Below, in pieces: positions 12,812 to 26,264 of a stretch of DNA of 64,000 bases (within the stretch, counting starts at the first letter, position 1; the number at the start of each line of letters is the position of its first letter). Source of the stretch: Steromphala cineraria (Eukaryota; Mollusca; Gastropoda; Trochida; Trochidae); contig OU744725.1 of the NCBI GenBank assembly GCA_916613615.1, positions 68,536,754 to 68,600,753 of the forward strand, given 5' to 3'. Position numbers and translations under genes: made by a program. Below the pieces are notes generated by a model that saw nothing but the letters and a program-made list of their open reading frames with translations, was not told the DNA's origin and ran no database searches.

Positions 12812-13112
12812 TTTTTTCAAGAATAGAGTTGCAAGTGTGTGTTCAGCGACAGGTGATTGCGTGTCAAATTGATAAGAGTTTTGAAATATTTAGAGCTGTA
12901 GTTCTTCTTCAATGATTGAGTTGTAAGTTTTCTTCATGGATAGAGTTACATCCTTCCTCGTGGCTAGAGTCGAAATTCTTCTTCTTCTTCTTCTTAACCT
13001 TTAGGTCTTCTTCAAGGAAAGAGCTATATGTATATTTCTTTTCAAGGGTTAGTTAAAATTCTTCACTGATTAAGCTAATGGTCTCTTTTCAATGATAGAA
13101 CTGTACATTTGT
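12812..13112 (+). repeat. Degenerate ~28-bp minisatellite
   Basis: About nine to ten decayed units with the consensus sense TCTTCAATGATAGAGTTGTAA, in which a CTTC/CTTTTC start is followed by CAA.GAT.GAGTT and a short T-rich end. A pure CTT stretch (12975-12995) expanded inside the array. Units have drifted in length (about 24-45 bases). It ends just upstream of MITE copy B. Confidence 0.6.
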
Positions 13113-13126
13113 TTCAAGACCATCAC

Positions 13127-13476
13127 CATTCTCTCCCCACAGAGGCAGATCAAGTCATGTTGATTTAGCCTCTGTTCTAATACGCCGAGTTCTTGGGATA
13201 GAATGGGAGATGCCTGATTGGAGGCAATCAAAGTGAGTTGTGCAATCAGCGACGCTGTTTTTAAATCATCGTTTTTGTTACTAAATCAAGGCAAAGGTAT
13301 TGTGATATGAACCACTCTTTCCATGCGAGAAGCGTTGTCATTCGATAAAGAAATTCAAATGGATTGTGATGCGAGTTTTTTTCGCCAGGGGAAACTGCCG
13401 GAACCGACGGATTTCGGCGTAGTAGATCAGAGGCTAAATCAACATAACTTGATCTGCCTCTGTGGGGAGAGAATGA
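13127..13476 (+). mobile_element. hAT-like MITE, copy B (350 bp)
   Basis: Terminal inverted repeats of roughly 45-50 bases begin CATTCTCTCCCCACAGAGG and end with the near-complement, CCTCTGTGGGGAGAGAATGA. The flanking bases ACCATCAC (13119-13126) and ACCATCAA (13477-13484) agree at 7 of 8 positions, a target duplication of hAT length. The 68-codon frame across its right half reads through the TIR and is not a gene. Internal sequence is very close to copy C at 47716-48063. No transposase is encoded. Confidence 0.85.
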
Positions 13477-13935
13477 ACCATCAAGTTATTCAAGACAAAC
13501 TTCTGATACATCAGTCTTACCTAAACTGATGATAAATCTACGTGCTTGCTCGATGTTCGTGTCTTTGCTCCAGAGATTTTTTGTAAGGTCAATATCATAT
13601 ATTTCCTAACTGACATCAACTATAACAAGTCGCGGTGTCATTCTGTGCTTTGCCAAAATTACTATTGAGATTCAAAAACGAAAGACTCTAAAGTCTCTAA
13701 AGCAATTGCAATATCTTCATTAAAATTCAAATTGAAATTAGAATCATTGGAAGGATTGTTTTGCCACATTTAATTATCCTTAACTATTAAACATATATAT
13801 TTATATGCATCTTCAAGCATTTCATGACGCGTTTTGCTTCAAGCAATTATGTGTGTGCTTACCTTCTTTTGTCATGCTTTGTCATGTCACAGTTTATACA
13901 CGTATGACAATTTTGATCAGTTCATACTTCATTGT

Positions 13936-14249
13936 TTTTGGAATGTCAACTTGTTACTTGATTTTTTTGTAATCTTGTTACTTCATGTCTTTATAATCTT
14001 GTTACTTCATGCTTTAAATCTTGTTACTTCATGTTTTTAATCTTGTTACTTCATGTTTTTGTAACCTTGTTCCTTCATGTTTTTAGAATGTTATCTTGTT
14101 ACTTCACGTTTTTGTAATCTTGTTACTTCATGTTTTTGGAATGTTATCTTGTAACTTCATGATTTTGGAATCTTGTTTCTTCATGTTTTTAGAATGTTAT
14201 CTTGTTACTTCATGATTTTGGAATGTTATCTTGTTACTTTATTTTTTTA
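13936..14249 (+). repeat. Tandem array of CTTGTTACTTCATGTTTTT units
   Basis: A dozen or so units built from CTTGTTACTTCATGTTTTT followed by a variable linker (GTAAT, GGAATGTTAT or AAT), giving spacings of about 20-30 bases. Unit identity is high. A frame stays partly open across the array, but no protein is supported. Confidence 0.85.
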
Positions 14250-14569
14250 CAACAGTTGAGCTTTGTAACAACTGAGTAATAGACTTCAATAAAAAGGAAC
14301 AGCAAGAAAGTTTAAATCGAATATTTTAGTAATAAAAACGTCCCTTTGAATCAATAAATGTACCTTTGATATAAAATCATATGAACAGTAAAATAAAATT
14401 AATTCTTTTTTGTGATAAAAATAAAACTGACTGTTTCAAAAACAAATTCCTATTTATGACCTCATAAATCAAATCGTCCTTAATTTACAAGCATGGGAGC
14501 AGAGGTAAATCAACTCTTTATTCTAACAGACCTATAGCCCAGGCTTACCTGTCTCATGAAGCTCACACT

Positions 14570-14786
14570 GAGGAGAGATAGAAACAGTATAAAGTGATGA
14601 GAACACACCTCCCCCCGTCATTCTCAGGTATATAAAAATCCACTTTACCTGTTCACCATTAATCTATGAATGGTTTGTAATCAGGGATGCTGAGTGGTTC
14701 AACACCTGCTAAATCCTTTAACTGCTGGGATTAGAACCCTGGTTAGCTGAGTGAAGCGAACGCATATCCACTGGGCTATCAAAATG
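14570..14786 (-). mobile_element. tRNA-derived SINE candidate
   Basis: On the minus strand an A-box-like TAGCCCAGTGGA (14768-14779) is followed about 30 bases later by a B-box-like GGGTTCTAATCCC (14727-14739). This matches the spacing of a tRNA gene's internal Pol III promoter. The surrounding sequence does not fold as a complete tRNA, and tRNA-unrelated sequence follows, as in a SINE. The 3' end near 14570 is uncertain and no target duplication was found. It could be a lone tRNA pseudogene. Confidence 0.45.
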
Positions 14787-15603
14787 TAAATTACTTCCGT
14801 CTCCCGACTAGATCCAATTAAATCCGCTAATTTATTTGTTATTCATCTCTAAGTGAGTTATTGTGCAGTAAAACTAGTAAATACCTCTATTTATTCATTA
14901 AATCTGTGATATATGGTAAATATCAGTTATAATTGGCCTTCAGACAGCAAATAGACATAGTTTACTACAAATTACATGAAAACACATATTTATTGAGATT
15001 GAAGACCCTTTATTCATGGATATTTTTACTTCACTGCTATACTTAACAGATTTAGATCAAGGTCAGACATAGAATACGTATATCACATTTGGCGTGGTTT
15101 TAGAGAATAAAGACTCTTGAATCTTGAATAAATGTGACAGATTCAAGTTTGTTTAATTTGTTTACATGACACTATCTGCGTTTCTTATCTTGCAAACCGT
15201 TTTGTAAACTTATTCAAATCATAAACAATTCCTAACGATCTTAATATGGAACAAAACTAACTTATATATATCGTCGCACAACAATGGACAGCTCATTTTA
15301 ACTGTAATTATTTACCAAATTTAGACTAAAAATCAATTCTTTTTATCCTCTTTCCTTATCTTCTCCTTCCACTTCACTTGAGAATATGCATGAAAAGCCT
15401 TCCGTGAAATTAAATTATCCTTTGATTTAGCGTTCATTCTTCCACAGGTGGTAGGTAAATGGATAACACATAAAAAGAGGCAGGGAGATAACATCCCTGC
15501 CTTATCCCAGCTCATCGAAACTCATCAATAGATTGCCAGTCTCTTTAGGGGCTAGTTCAAGGTATAGGATGACAAACCCTGGAAATGGGAGGGGGTACTT
15601 GAA

Positions 15604-15640
15604 GGGGGACTTGAGGGGGGAGTGAATGGGGAGACGGGGG
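15604..15640 (+). other. G-quadruplex-type motif
   Basis: Four G runs of five, six, four and five bases are separated by loops of 6, 7 and 4 bases (ACTTGA, AGTGAAT, AGAC). This fits the usual G3+N1-7 quadruplex pattern. It is part of a wider G-rich strand at about 15588-15650. Confidence 0.6.
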
Positions 15641-18600
15641 ACTTGAAAGTGATATGACTGACAGCGAGACCCTCAAAGAAATGCGGGGAAACTGTCAAAA
15701 GACGAAGGGGGCGATAAGTATTTGCCGAGAATTTTTGAACAAATATACAGACAAAAAGCCTTACCGTCTTCCTCCCTTCATCGGGATAATCTTTTCTTCT
15801 CGTGTTTGAGGAAAAAATGTGTCCCATTATTACATTGTTTTCAAAGGCCGTTCCAATCTTGACGACTATGTGTGATAACTTTTGAAAACGACGCCGCGGC
15901 TAAGTTGAGGTTAATTTATTCAAGAATGTGTTTTTGAGGTTAAATGCAAACATACTTTCATAAACACTATTAATTTGTTGGTTCGGAAAATCGTTCTATT
16001 CATGTTTACCGCATCGTGGGTGGCACGAAGTAAACATAATCAGTCATGCAACATTAATGATGTCTCTATAAGCACCTGGTCATAAAACTGATAAAGCGCT
16101 AAATACTTTTAATAAGAGCATTTAACAACGTGTCAAAATTTACAGACACGTAATAAATATATATAGTTCTTAGGTACAACACCATTAAATTGAGCGGCGT
16201 TGACGTGACGCTTCCTTCATTTGTTAGTCTATCAATCTGTCTATCTATATGACCAACCGATTCATTCAATGTATTATCTTTATTCATCTTTCCACTTGTC
16301 TTATGCATTCAAACATTAAGTAAATCATAAAATAATTATTTAATTCATTTTTCCTGCTTTTAATTGTTTCATCCATCCATCTGTACCTATGAAATCTGTA
16401 AAATCTTCTCTCAGTGATTTTTCATTCTTTCATCCATCCAACCAAAACATCCTATTCAATTTAATCAAATCCATAATGCCACCAATCTATTCAATTCCAA
16501 TTTATCCACCAACTTATTTGTTCTATCCTGTTTACTAAAGCTGGACGTATATTAGTATATAGATCAACAATTACGAAATATATATTTTTTAAATATATTT
16601 TGTCATAAATGAACTCAAACCCATCCTTTCCACTTCAGCTTTGAAAATCCTTCAAAGTATCAAACCTCTATAATTGGGTTGAAATGTCTCTTCTGTGAAA
16701 CTATCCACCTGCTTCTGTGTTTACATCTTCAAATACACCGCAATTTACCGTTCTCTGTAGAAATAAACAATTATCACCGCACGTGTAAAATGAAAACACG
16801 TGTTTGTTATTCAAAGCTCGGCTGTATTTTCACTAATAACATCTATTTCACAGATCGGGCTGATTTAAACAAAGCGTCTTTTCAAAACACGCTTATTTAT
16901 TTACGTTAGCGGGGTAACCTCAAAACTTATTTCACAGCACAACGAATGCATGTAACCTGAATTTCATAACACATATTTTTGAGGAGGAATGCATATAATT
17001 AGAGATTCTCTTACAGACTGGATTGAAGAACACACAATGCATCATTTGAGGAGGCTTTTGTTTTTATGGTCCGCCTTTATTTTCATATATTTCTATACAA
17101 ACACCCAGCCTAGGAGGGGTGATCCACACCCACGTATTAATATGATTACAAAGTTCACGGGGTTCACGTGGATCGTATTCTGTGTTTACAAAATTATTTT
17201 AGGCACCTTGAATCATAAAGAATTAGGTAGACTTTCACCAAGTTTTTTAAATATTGTTCTTAACATTTTTAATTTAATTTCAAAAATGAGTTATTTGCAA
17301 TATACAAACTTAGACATGTTATGTTTGGTACTGTTTCGGACTATAGTGAATTTGAGGTTGAAATGTTATAAATTAAAATCAATTTTTAAACTTATCATTT
17401 GACCAGATACAATAAATATATATAAGGGGCGGTAATGAGAAATTTAATTCACATCCATGATAAAGTGTTTATCATGTCAAATGTTAAGTATCATTTACAT
17501 GTTGTTTTCTTTATTCATAACAAGTAATTTAGTTATTACAAAAGTTTTTCAAATTGTATTGTTGTTATTACCCTAAGTTTGAATACTACAACGTAAAAAT
17601 TATTTGAAACTTATTATTTATGGTATTCCTTTACATATTCAGTATCTCATAAAATTGGCCATAAACTATATCTCATTGATTTAATAACTAAGTGTATAAA
17701 TATGTATGTACATATTCGTCTATTTGTTGTGTATTCTTCATTGAAGTTCAAATATTAAGCTAAATTGATAGTGAAATATGATAATTGAATCATATTCATC
17801 CACTCATAAAATGGCAATAACCTATTCAATTTTGCAAATGATATATACATAATTTTTTTAATAATATGTTTATATAATGTATGTCTTATTTAACACAGGG
17901 GAAATAGCTAATAAGCAAATGATATAGTAATACAATATTTATGATAAAGAAGATAAATCATTAAAATGTCTTCAAACCAATTCATCAAACGACAATAATA
18001 AAATAATTAAAATGCTGTATCATTTCCCCGCATTGCTACTATATCTGTATGCCGCGGTATGTTAATATATCCTTTCATGCCTATAACACTTTCGGTAGTT
18101 TACAGTTAGAAATCTTTCCTTTCGCATAACGAGACCTAATAAATTCGTTTTTGCTTCAACCATAGGCTTGTAATTGTTTAGTCCCGTTTTAATTGCAACA
18201 CGAATTATGAAAATGATAAACCACGTGAATAAAATGTCGTTCATAGCTGTTCATGTGATTTTAAGATTTTTACCAATTCAGTTATTAAAAGATCTTATGA
18301 AAATGAAAACAAAATTGTTCACTCATAAATTTGTCAGAATATATTTAATGCAGATTGTATGAATGTTATTGCTTTTGTGATAAGACTCATAAAATCAAAT
18401 ACTCTTAAAAGTGTCCTATATTCTATTCTTAGATGTAAAGGTTCATGAAAATGTATTCTTGATGAATATTTATTTTTCCATACGGAACGATAAATAATTT
18501 ATTAGTGATCATGTTATGTTTGTTATTATTCTTGAAGATTTGACGTGTTAATAACAACTGATTGCGGTTCGGGAAAAAATCACATTTCAATATCGTAAAT

Positions 18601-20889
18601 AGAATTCTAAATGTCTCTTGGCTTTTACGTTATGATTATATTATTTCACTATATCATAATATTTAAGTAGTTTCAACAATATGGCCAAACAAAGTCTCGA
18701 AAATGCATCGCAAAAATCAAAATGCTAGAATAAAATTTAAAGAATTAAGACACATTGATAAACATGTTACAAACGACGTCATCAGTAATAATAAGATGAG
18801 AATCAAGCAATACTGTATAGATGGTATTATGCATGGCTTTCTATTTCAACTGTGAAAAAGAATGCACAGAAGCCATGGTAAGACTAGCAATAATACAATA
18901 GGTAAAGGACAGTAAAATAATAATAATCGTACATTTACCAACTATGTCCTGTATGTTTAAGATTTTATAAGGCATATATCTAGGGGATAACATATGATTA
19001 GTACATACATAATGCAAACATGCAATTTCGATACACGCGATTACTCTATGTGTAATATCCAATAGTTGACTTCAAAGAGAAACGTTCCCTCCCTAAAAGA
19101 TCATGACATGACGAAAATAATAAGTTGATTAATTCACACTCTAAGCATTTATAAACACCAATAAAGTGTACACTACCGATGTCAATACAATATACAGCTA
19201 ATTATCCTCATGAATGTAGATTTCAACCTTTCTGCTATAGACAAGATTTTCCTATGGGAAAAGCATTACTGTTCGTTTCAAAAACAGTTTCGATCAATGC
19301 ATTGTGAACTTATTTTTTACTGCAACACACATTACCGTGCGCAGTGAGGCGTGACCTCTCCCCGACACTCTGTTAACTTCAAACGCTTTGAGTAAAGAAA
19401 GTCCTGATCACATGTACATTTCACTCGATTGAACTGCATATGTACAAAGGCATTTACGTCTCCAAACGTAATCAGCTTGACATATTGAGGTCAACCACGC
19501 CCTGTTGGGTTTCGGAAGACGCCCGTAGATGCAGGTGGCCAGTTGAAGCTGTCCTCCCTACCGTATTTACTGTAGTTAATGCTCTTTTGTATATATTATA
19601 TATTTGTTATCAAAGATGGTATGATTTTTTTTATTTATGATGCATTCAAGTTCCGTAAAGTGTATTAGTTGTATTAGTATTAGTATTCAATTTTGATCGT
19701 TGATAATCTATTTATTTTTCAGTATTCATCCATGATCCATATATACTAAACTAACTTAGGGATACTTTGTTTTAATGATTACGTAACACATAAAACATGC
19801 ATAACAAATCCAAAGGAAAAAAGAAACCTGACTCCCGAGGCGGTATGACCTGACCAATGCCACAGGCCGAGGTCAGGTGAGTCCGCCGAGGAAGTGAGGT
19901 TCGAGAGTCGAGTAAGTTCAAATTCAAGCTCAATAACTGTTCTGTTTCCAACAGAGGGTAGAGCAGGATAGTTTGATTCAACTAGGTTTGATAAACGAGT
20001 CTCTAGATTGTGAGTTGTCACCGGCGAGTTTGAGAACGATAAGTGCAATCAGTCACGAGGAAAATTAACACAGAAACAAAAATAATTATCATAATTGAGT
20101 CCCATTTCGTATGGGAACATGTTATTTAATTGTATTAAATGTCAATCACGTTGCACATCCGTATTCAGTGCACAAAGAGGTTTTCCCTTGATTATTTTTG
20201 GTTCATCGTATGTTGGCCTGCTTTCTCTTTCATACAAAATATGCTTTTAATGTCTACCTTCCATAAAATAAAACTTCTAATAAGCATTTTGAATAATAAG
20301 TGGTAATCAGAATGTAACTTTCGTTCTCAAATTGATAAAGTCTATGTCAACCATACAGTTATTTATGTTCAGTACGGTAGTTTAGTCACTAAGTAATTGG
20401 GCGTTGCTTTAATGAAACAACGAGCTGTGTTTGATGTGTACCATGGGACAAGCAAGTTATTTATCACGTATTCTTTTGAATTTTTCTAAATCAATAAAAT
20501 CTCTTATTTTCTGCACAATAATTAGTTTAATTGATTCATTTGAATACTAAATAACGGACGAGATATATTGTCAGCTGAAAGGATTAAAATTATAAGCTAT
20601 ATAACTTTTCTTGTGTGTGCTTCATTGTACGATTTGATCTAAAAGAATACCCTAGTAACCTGCTGATCTCAACACATCGAAAGTGTTCCTAATTATAATA
20701 ACTGAAAGCTGTTTTTCATATATTGTACATTTTGTTACTGATGTCCTAAAAAAGTTACCATTTCTGATACGAAGATACTCTTTAATTTGTGGCCATTTTG
20801 AGATCTAAACTGTTTCCGAAAGTACACCACAATATTGACTAAACGTATCATGAAGTCATTGCAATGGTTAAAGAATCCTCTGACTTCAT

Positions 20890-20957
20890 CCCCTCCCCCC
20901 TCTCCATCTCTTCCTCGACACCCCCCCCCCCCCCTTCTTCCCCCGATCCCCCCTCCC
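20890..20957 (-). repeat. C-rich tract with a 14-C run
   Basis: Runs of C4, C6, C14 (20921-20934), C5 and C6 separated by T-rich spacers. The minus strand is therefore a dense G tract able to form a quadruplex. Length calls here are likely unreliable. Confidence 0.8.
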
Positions 20958-23900
20958 TTTATTCCTCTTCCATCGACAAATCTGGACACATAGCTTGCCT
21001 CCCAAACCGTTTGTGTTCTATTTACCTTCCTCGGTAAAGATGTTTTCATGCGATCAAAGTCTTTCTTACTGACCTTATCACGAATAAAAAGGAAGAGAAC
21101 TTGAAAATGTCGCGACCCTACGTGACCCCGCAGCGTTGTAATCTAACTTGTATGGTCCTTTTTTAAACCTCTAGGGTCTTTGATGCGTTTAATCACGACA
21201 TATTGGAATCATTAAGGCAAAGCTATCTCCAAACCGTTCATCTTTCATCCGGGTTCCTAGCTTCTGTCATCTACCAAAGGTCACGTGGGGTCACTGTGAG
21301 GGTAGATTTCAGGGGGTGCTGGCATCGAGTTGTCCCCTGTACATGTTGTAGGTCTTTTGAAAATAAGGGAGATTTTTTGTAAAAACATTGGCTTTTCTCA
21401 TGCATGTAAATGGTGTGTTTTTCAAAGTGCGCCATATTTTTTCACATGTGGTTGGAAGTTGGGGCGATGACATCCTATCGCCGATCTTTCCTTGTGGGCC
21501 TTCAGTAAATATGGAATATTTTCCTTATAAAATTAACTTTCTTCCTAACTACGCCCATGCAAAGTTTTTTCCTAACACGCCGATGTCTATTTTACACCTT
21601 GATTTGAATTTTTGTAGATTCGTCGATTTTGCCTATAGACAATTTTTTTAAACCAATGTCTGATGTTAATTATTATATACCAATGTGGTTAATGAATTAT
21701 GGCAATCTCGTTTTAATCACGTTATAAATATTTTGTTAAATTTTAAGTTTTTCAGATCAGCTTGTTTTCATTTTTATCCATAACCTACATTCTCAATCTA
21801 ATATGGCAAAAACAAAGAAAAGTAAGACTCTGTATCAACTGTGACATAAAGACCTAAATGACATATATGTTTCATTTCTACAATCAATATAGAGGATCTA
21901 CTTACTGACATTTTCTGTGTCTTTAAGAACTACATGTCATTTGAGGTCGTTCATGTGCGTTACATATAGCATTTACAGATTTATAACTTCTTATAACTTA
22001 ATACTCTTCAGTGTCATTAGTCTGTTAACTTAAAACCATTAAAACCAAATTGAGTTTCTATGAAATTATCGCTTTTCATATATGAATAACATCTATGACA
22101 TTAAAGATACATTAAGTTTTACACTCAATTTGTAGATATAAAATAAGTCTTAATCTAAACTCAATTACTGCAATTAGTCTTGGGCTCCTTTCCTATATTT
22201 GATAAAATATTCGTTTTCGAAAATTAATTTCAGGAACTGAGAATTATTCTAGAAGTTATATCATCTTAAACGGCTTATGATATGGATAGCATGAAAGAGT
22301 TGGCAATTTGTCGTTGTGCCTTATTCAGATTTCCATATCGGGAACAGTCATTTCAGGTGTTTCCATGTTTATGTATACCGGTTTGCACATTGACCTTTCG
22401 ATAAAAAAGAGGATTTTTTTGCAAAAACATTTTCTCCTTTTAATAAGTCTTTTCATCACCGGTGCGTATTTTCTTAAGTACCCACCGTTTCTGTCACATA
22501 TGTCTTGCATTATAGTAAAGTCCACGCCTTTAGAGGCACGGGATGAAAGGTTGCACAGCGTTGCACTCAGTCACTTCATTTTATATCATTAATATGTAAC
22601 TTCATCACCTTGCTCTTTATGAACAAACAAGGATGTACGTAGAATTCTAATTTAGGATCCTTTAATACAGTCTAGTTTTTCTCAAAGAATCCTGAATTAC
22701 TTAGAGAGTTAAAATCGCAAAACATTTGTATATGAATGGCTTAAATCAATGGATATATTTCTAAAGATCTCAATTGTTCACGTTTTTTTTGTGCAATAGC
22801 TGACCTTGTACATTGTCCATATACATAGAGTTCACAAGTTTAACTAACAACATTGAGTTATCGCATTTATGCATTATGCATTTTGAAAACATATTTTGTC
22901 CAATAAAACATTGAACATATCCTGGTGTTCTAATGTGACTCATTGCATGTTTTGATATTACAGTTGCTGTTGCAAAAATGTGATTTAAATATGCAAAAAG
23001 CTTTCAATAAAGGACTAAAATATCATGGAGCAATACTTCAATATACTGAGAAATGCATCTACACTGACTTCAAAAAGAAACTTTGCACCATTTTGTAATG
23101 ATTCTGATTGAAGAATGAAAAAGGGTAGAAATTTAAAACAAAGTACCCCTTATTAATCAATCATTTGTTTAAACAACCAGCGAATCCAAATTAAAGGTTG
23201 GAAACCCAGTTTTGCACTTATTTGATCTGAAGTGGGCAGGGGTCGAAATTTGTGTTGTTCAGACGTTCTTTGAAATGATGTTTTCGCAATAATTTCGTTA
23301 AAGTACTAAAATATGCTACTTTAGTACCAGGTTTGAGCTGCCCGAGTGTTATAAGTTCCAAATCTACCATGAGTAACAAAAAAGGTCAAACGTTAAATTA
23401 CGTCTTCTGTCAGTAGGTTCAACTTCACATTTCGTCTGCATGGAAGCTTTTCCATTAATGGGAATGTGTGGACACAAGTCTTATTTGTCATATTGACACA
23501 TCTTTGAGTCGTACAAATGGTAACCAGCCTTAAGAGCTCAACAATCGCAACTAAATCTTGTTATTGCATGCCAATTCTGACGTTATAACTTCGAATTAAA
23601 TTGCCATGTGTCGATGTTTAGTGACCAACAGCTATCAACTTAGCAGTCGATGAGCTCTGATTAGATCTGACCAAGTTCATAAAGTGCACGAGAACATAAC
23701 AACATGCCGACCTTTGATGTTTGCTATTTCTAACGTCACTAAGAGACAACGTTGGCGGTGGTCTAACGTCACAGATATCGGCTCTCTTGCAGTGAAAAAA
23801 CAGCTGGTTTTTTGGTGTTTCAGGGTTGTCAGCAATCTTCACAACTTCTTTGTATAGCCGGATTAAGCTACCATTAGAAATGAAGGAACACTACCGATTC

Positions 23901-26264
23901 TTGTAAAAAGGGCTGTTTTTGATCAATTTTGTCAATTTTCAGAGGGGTTTCACGGCTGTACCGTTTACTGGTTTTAAGGTGTTTTTTTCACTTTTGGAGT
24001 GACAAACATTCATTATGGACAGTTATTAAACTTTTTCGTCACGTGACCAAGTTCCAGCGCAAACGTCACGTGATCATGACAATTTCGGCCATTTCTGCAA
24101 AAATGCATGAATATTGCTCAATTAAAAGTTTTAAACTTGAAAGTGTGGGTTTCAACTACATGTATGTCATTGCCAAATTAAATAAAAATGTAGATATGAG
24201 ATCGTTTTTGAAAATTCACTTTTAAAAATGCAAAGTTTCTTTTGGAATTCAGTGTAGGCTAATATTCAGTCTCTGAGATATTATTCTCGAAAAATATTAT
24301 TCAAGTAAACATAAAGCTATAAGAAATTGTTCTTTTAGATTAAATCAAGGCTTGCTTTTCAAGAGGTTAAGGTAGAAATATTATGAATTTCAGTCTGTGA
24401 AATAAGCCAAGCGTGGAGCTTACATCTGACGAACACAAAACTAAAGCAGTAAAGAACTGGATTTCAAACTATGAAGTATGCTTTTATCACAGGAGACAGT
24501 AAGTCGAAATCTTTTGTGTTGCTTACTTAAGACCTAGACATTTTATTAACAGCAATCTTGGTGTGGTTTTGCATGTCAGTCTTTCATAATGAAGCAGTAA
24601 AGAAGGATTTAAATAGTCCGTAAGCCAAACCCTTAAATAAGATGAAGGCCTAAGCAAGTCTATAACAAAACTTGAGAGCTCAACTCGGAAAATGAATGTT
24701 CTCAGTCTCCCAGTCTAAGTAAACCTAGCCTCAATAATACTCACTATACTCCCATAACTGCTCAGTCTCCTTTTCATTATATTACAAAAAATTAAAATTT
24801 TAGATTTATTGAAAAAATTATTTCAGAGTCTAATTGTTAGACTAGATTTTCAATAATGAAGCAGCCTTCATCACAATGTGTAGAGGCAATAAGTCCTCGA
24901 GTAATGTGAAGTTCCTGTGATTAATGTGCTCTGAGGGCTCCGGAAGCAAGAATTACTGTCAGTCGGGCTTAATTGTCAACACTTGTACAAACTAGTGATA
25001 AACCTGAGCGTATTTAGAGTGCCTGTCAGGGCATGCTGTATGTAGAACTGTCTAAATGTATGCGAAACTGTTTTGTCGTTTGTAAACTCAGGTATTAAGC
25101 TCATAATAATTCAACCATAACTTCACCTTGGCCCTTGAAAGGATATTTTATAAACCGCAATTATTCATGTGAATATGATGTTTCGAAGGTTCCTATCCAA
25201 TACTTTGCAAAATAGTCATACTCAAGACTTTATTTTTAAAGTTAAACGTTCAGGCACTAGATAAGATATAAGGTTGTGCTGTGCGATTTACCTTAAACTT
25301 TAAGTAGGGAATACTGATAGTTGCGAGAATTTAGATAGTGTCACGTCTTTAATTCAATTCACATTTAAATATTTCTTTCCAACATGATACAAATTATAAC
25401 ATTTATTAATTGTGCCACAAATATATTAAGTCACTGTTGTCTTGCCCTAATATACCCCCATCTTGGGAATCAATTACATCTGTAAATCCATCATCTTCAA
25501 TAAATAAGACAGAAGAATAGCTACCCTTATCCTTATCACATTTCATTTTATCTTTCTTTCCAATTTGAAATTGACTGAAAACACCTCATTTGATCTGTCA
25601 TAAATCTATTAAGTCAATTATCCTTCTCAACATACACTTTCAGCTATAGAAATAATTGAATTGTATCACTTCAGCATCTTTCATTAATAATACGGGTACG
25701 AATAGCCCACCCTGCCACCGCCCAATTTCCAATACTCCTTTTTAAAGGTTTGACTCCTATGACTTAGAGTATTAGAATAAGATGATATTTCTCAGCTTCC
25801 AGCAGCGCTGATGAATTAGTGTTATTAACCCTGTGTAGAGTTTGTAAGGTTTTTCTTATTGATTTCTACACGGGAGTTCTGAGTCACCCAAGTCGTGAAT
25901 GGGAGGTGAGCTCCTGACAGCGCATTGTAACATCATGTGGAAGTCTTCCCAGACAAAACGACTCTGCATGGCGACTGAACTGGGTGGACATTTGGATGAA
26001 AAAGAGCATCGTTATATATGATCTGTTACGCTTGTGACAGAATTCCCGTAGTGGCCTCATTTGTCTTTCATTCACTAAAACTTTCCTCGGTGGTTTCGGG
26101 CGTTCTTTCTCAAATTTCGCAACCTTCATTCTTCTTCTCTCTTTCAATAATATTTCCATGTTTACCTATCACTGTATTTTATAATTATTTTAACTTTATC
26201 TGTAACCTAGCCCGGAACATGAACATAACTCATGCAAGTGAGTTCGAATTAGGGTCTAAACTAG

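Larger units (their letters stand above)
14796..26264. other. Long gene-free interval
   Basis: Contains no supportable gene. It includes the G-rich and C-rich tracts listed separately and a 137-codon frame at 16989-17402 (+) that matches nothing recognisable and is within chance length. Paired GTCACGTGA words lie near 24042 and 24065. A degenerate repeat-rich area at about 24240-24900 recurs as fragments elsewhere: AAGTCTATAA followed by ACTTGAGAGCT near 24655 and 39715, and TAGGCTAATATTCAGTCTC near 24253, like the left end of the 185-381 MITE. Confidence 0.4.

Noticed and set aside
13834..14040. 68-codon frame reading a hydrophobic peptide.
   Set aside because: Largely a translation of the CTTGTTACTTCATG array.
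15096..15135. AATAAAGACTCTTGAATCTTGAATA as a retroposon tail.
   Set aside because: Too short a tandem repeat and no supporting structure upstream.
16989..17402. 137-codon frame on the plus strand, the longest outside the LTR element.
   Set aside because: Very AT-rich with hydrophobic bias from T-rich codons and no recognisable domain. Its length is what chance predicts for six frames over 64 kb at this composition.
20735..21049. 104-codon glycine/arginine-rich frame on the minus strand.
   Set aside because: Arises from the C-rich tract; the ends match nothing recognisable.
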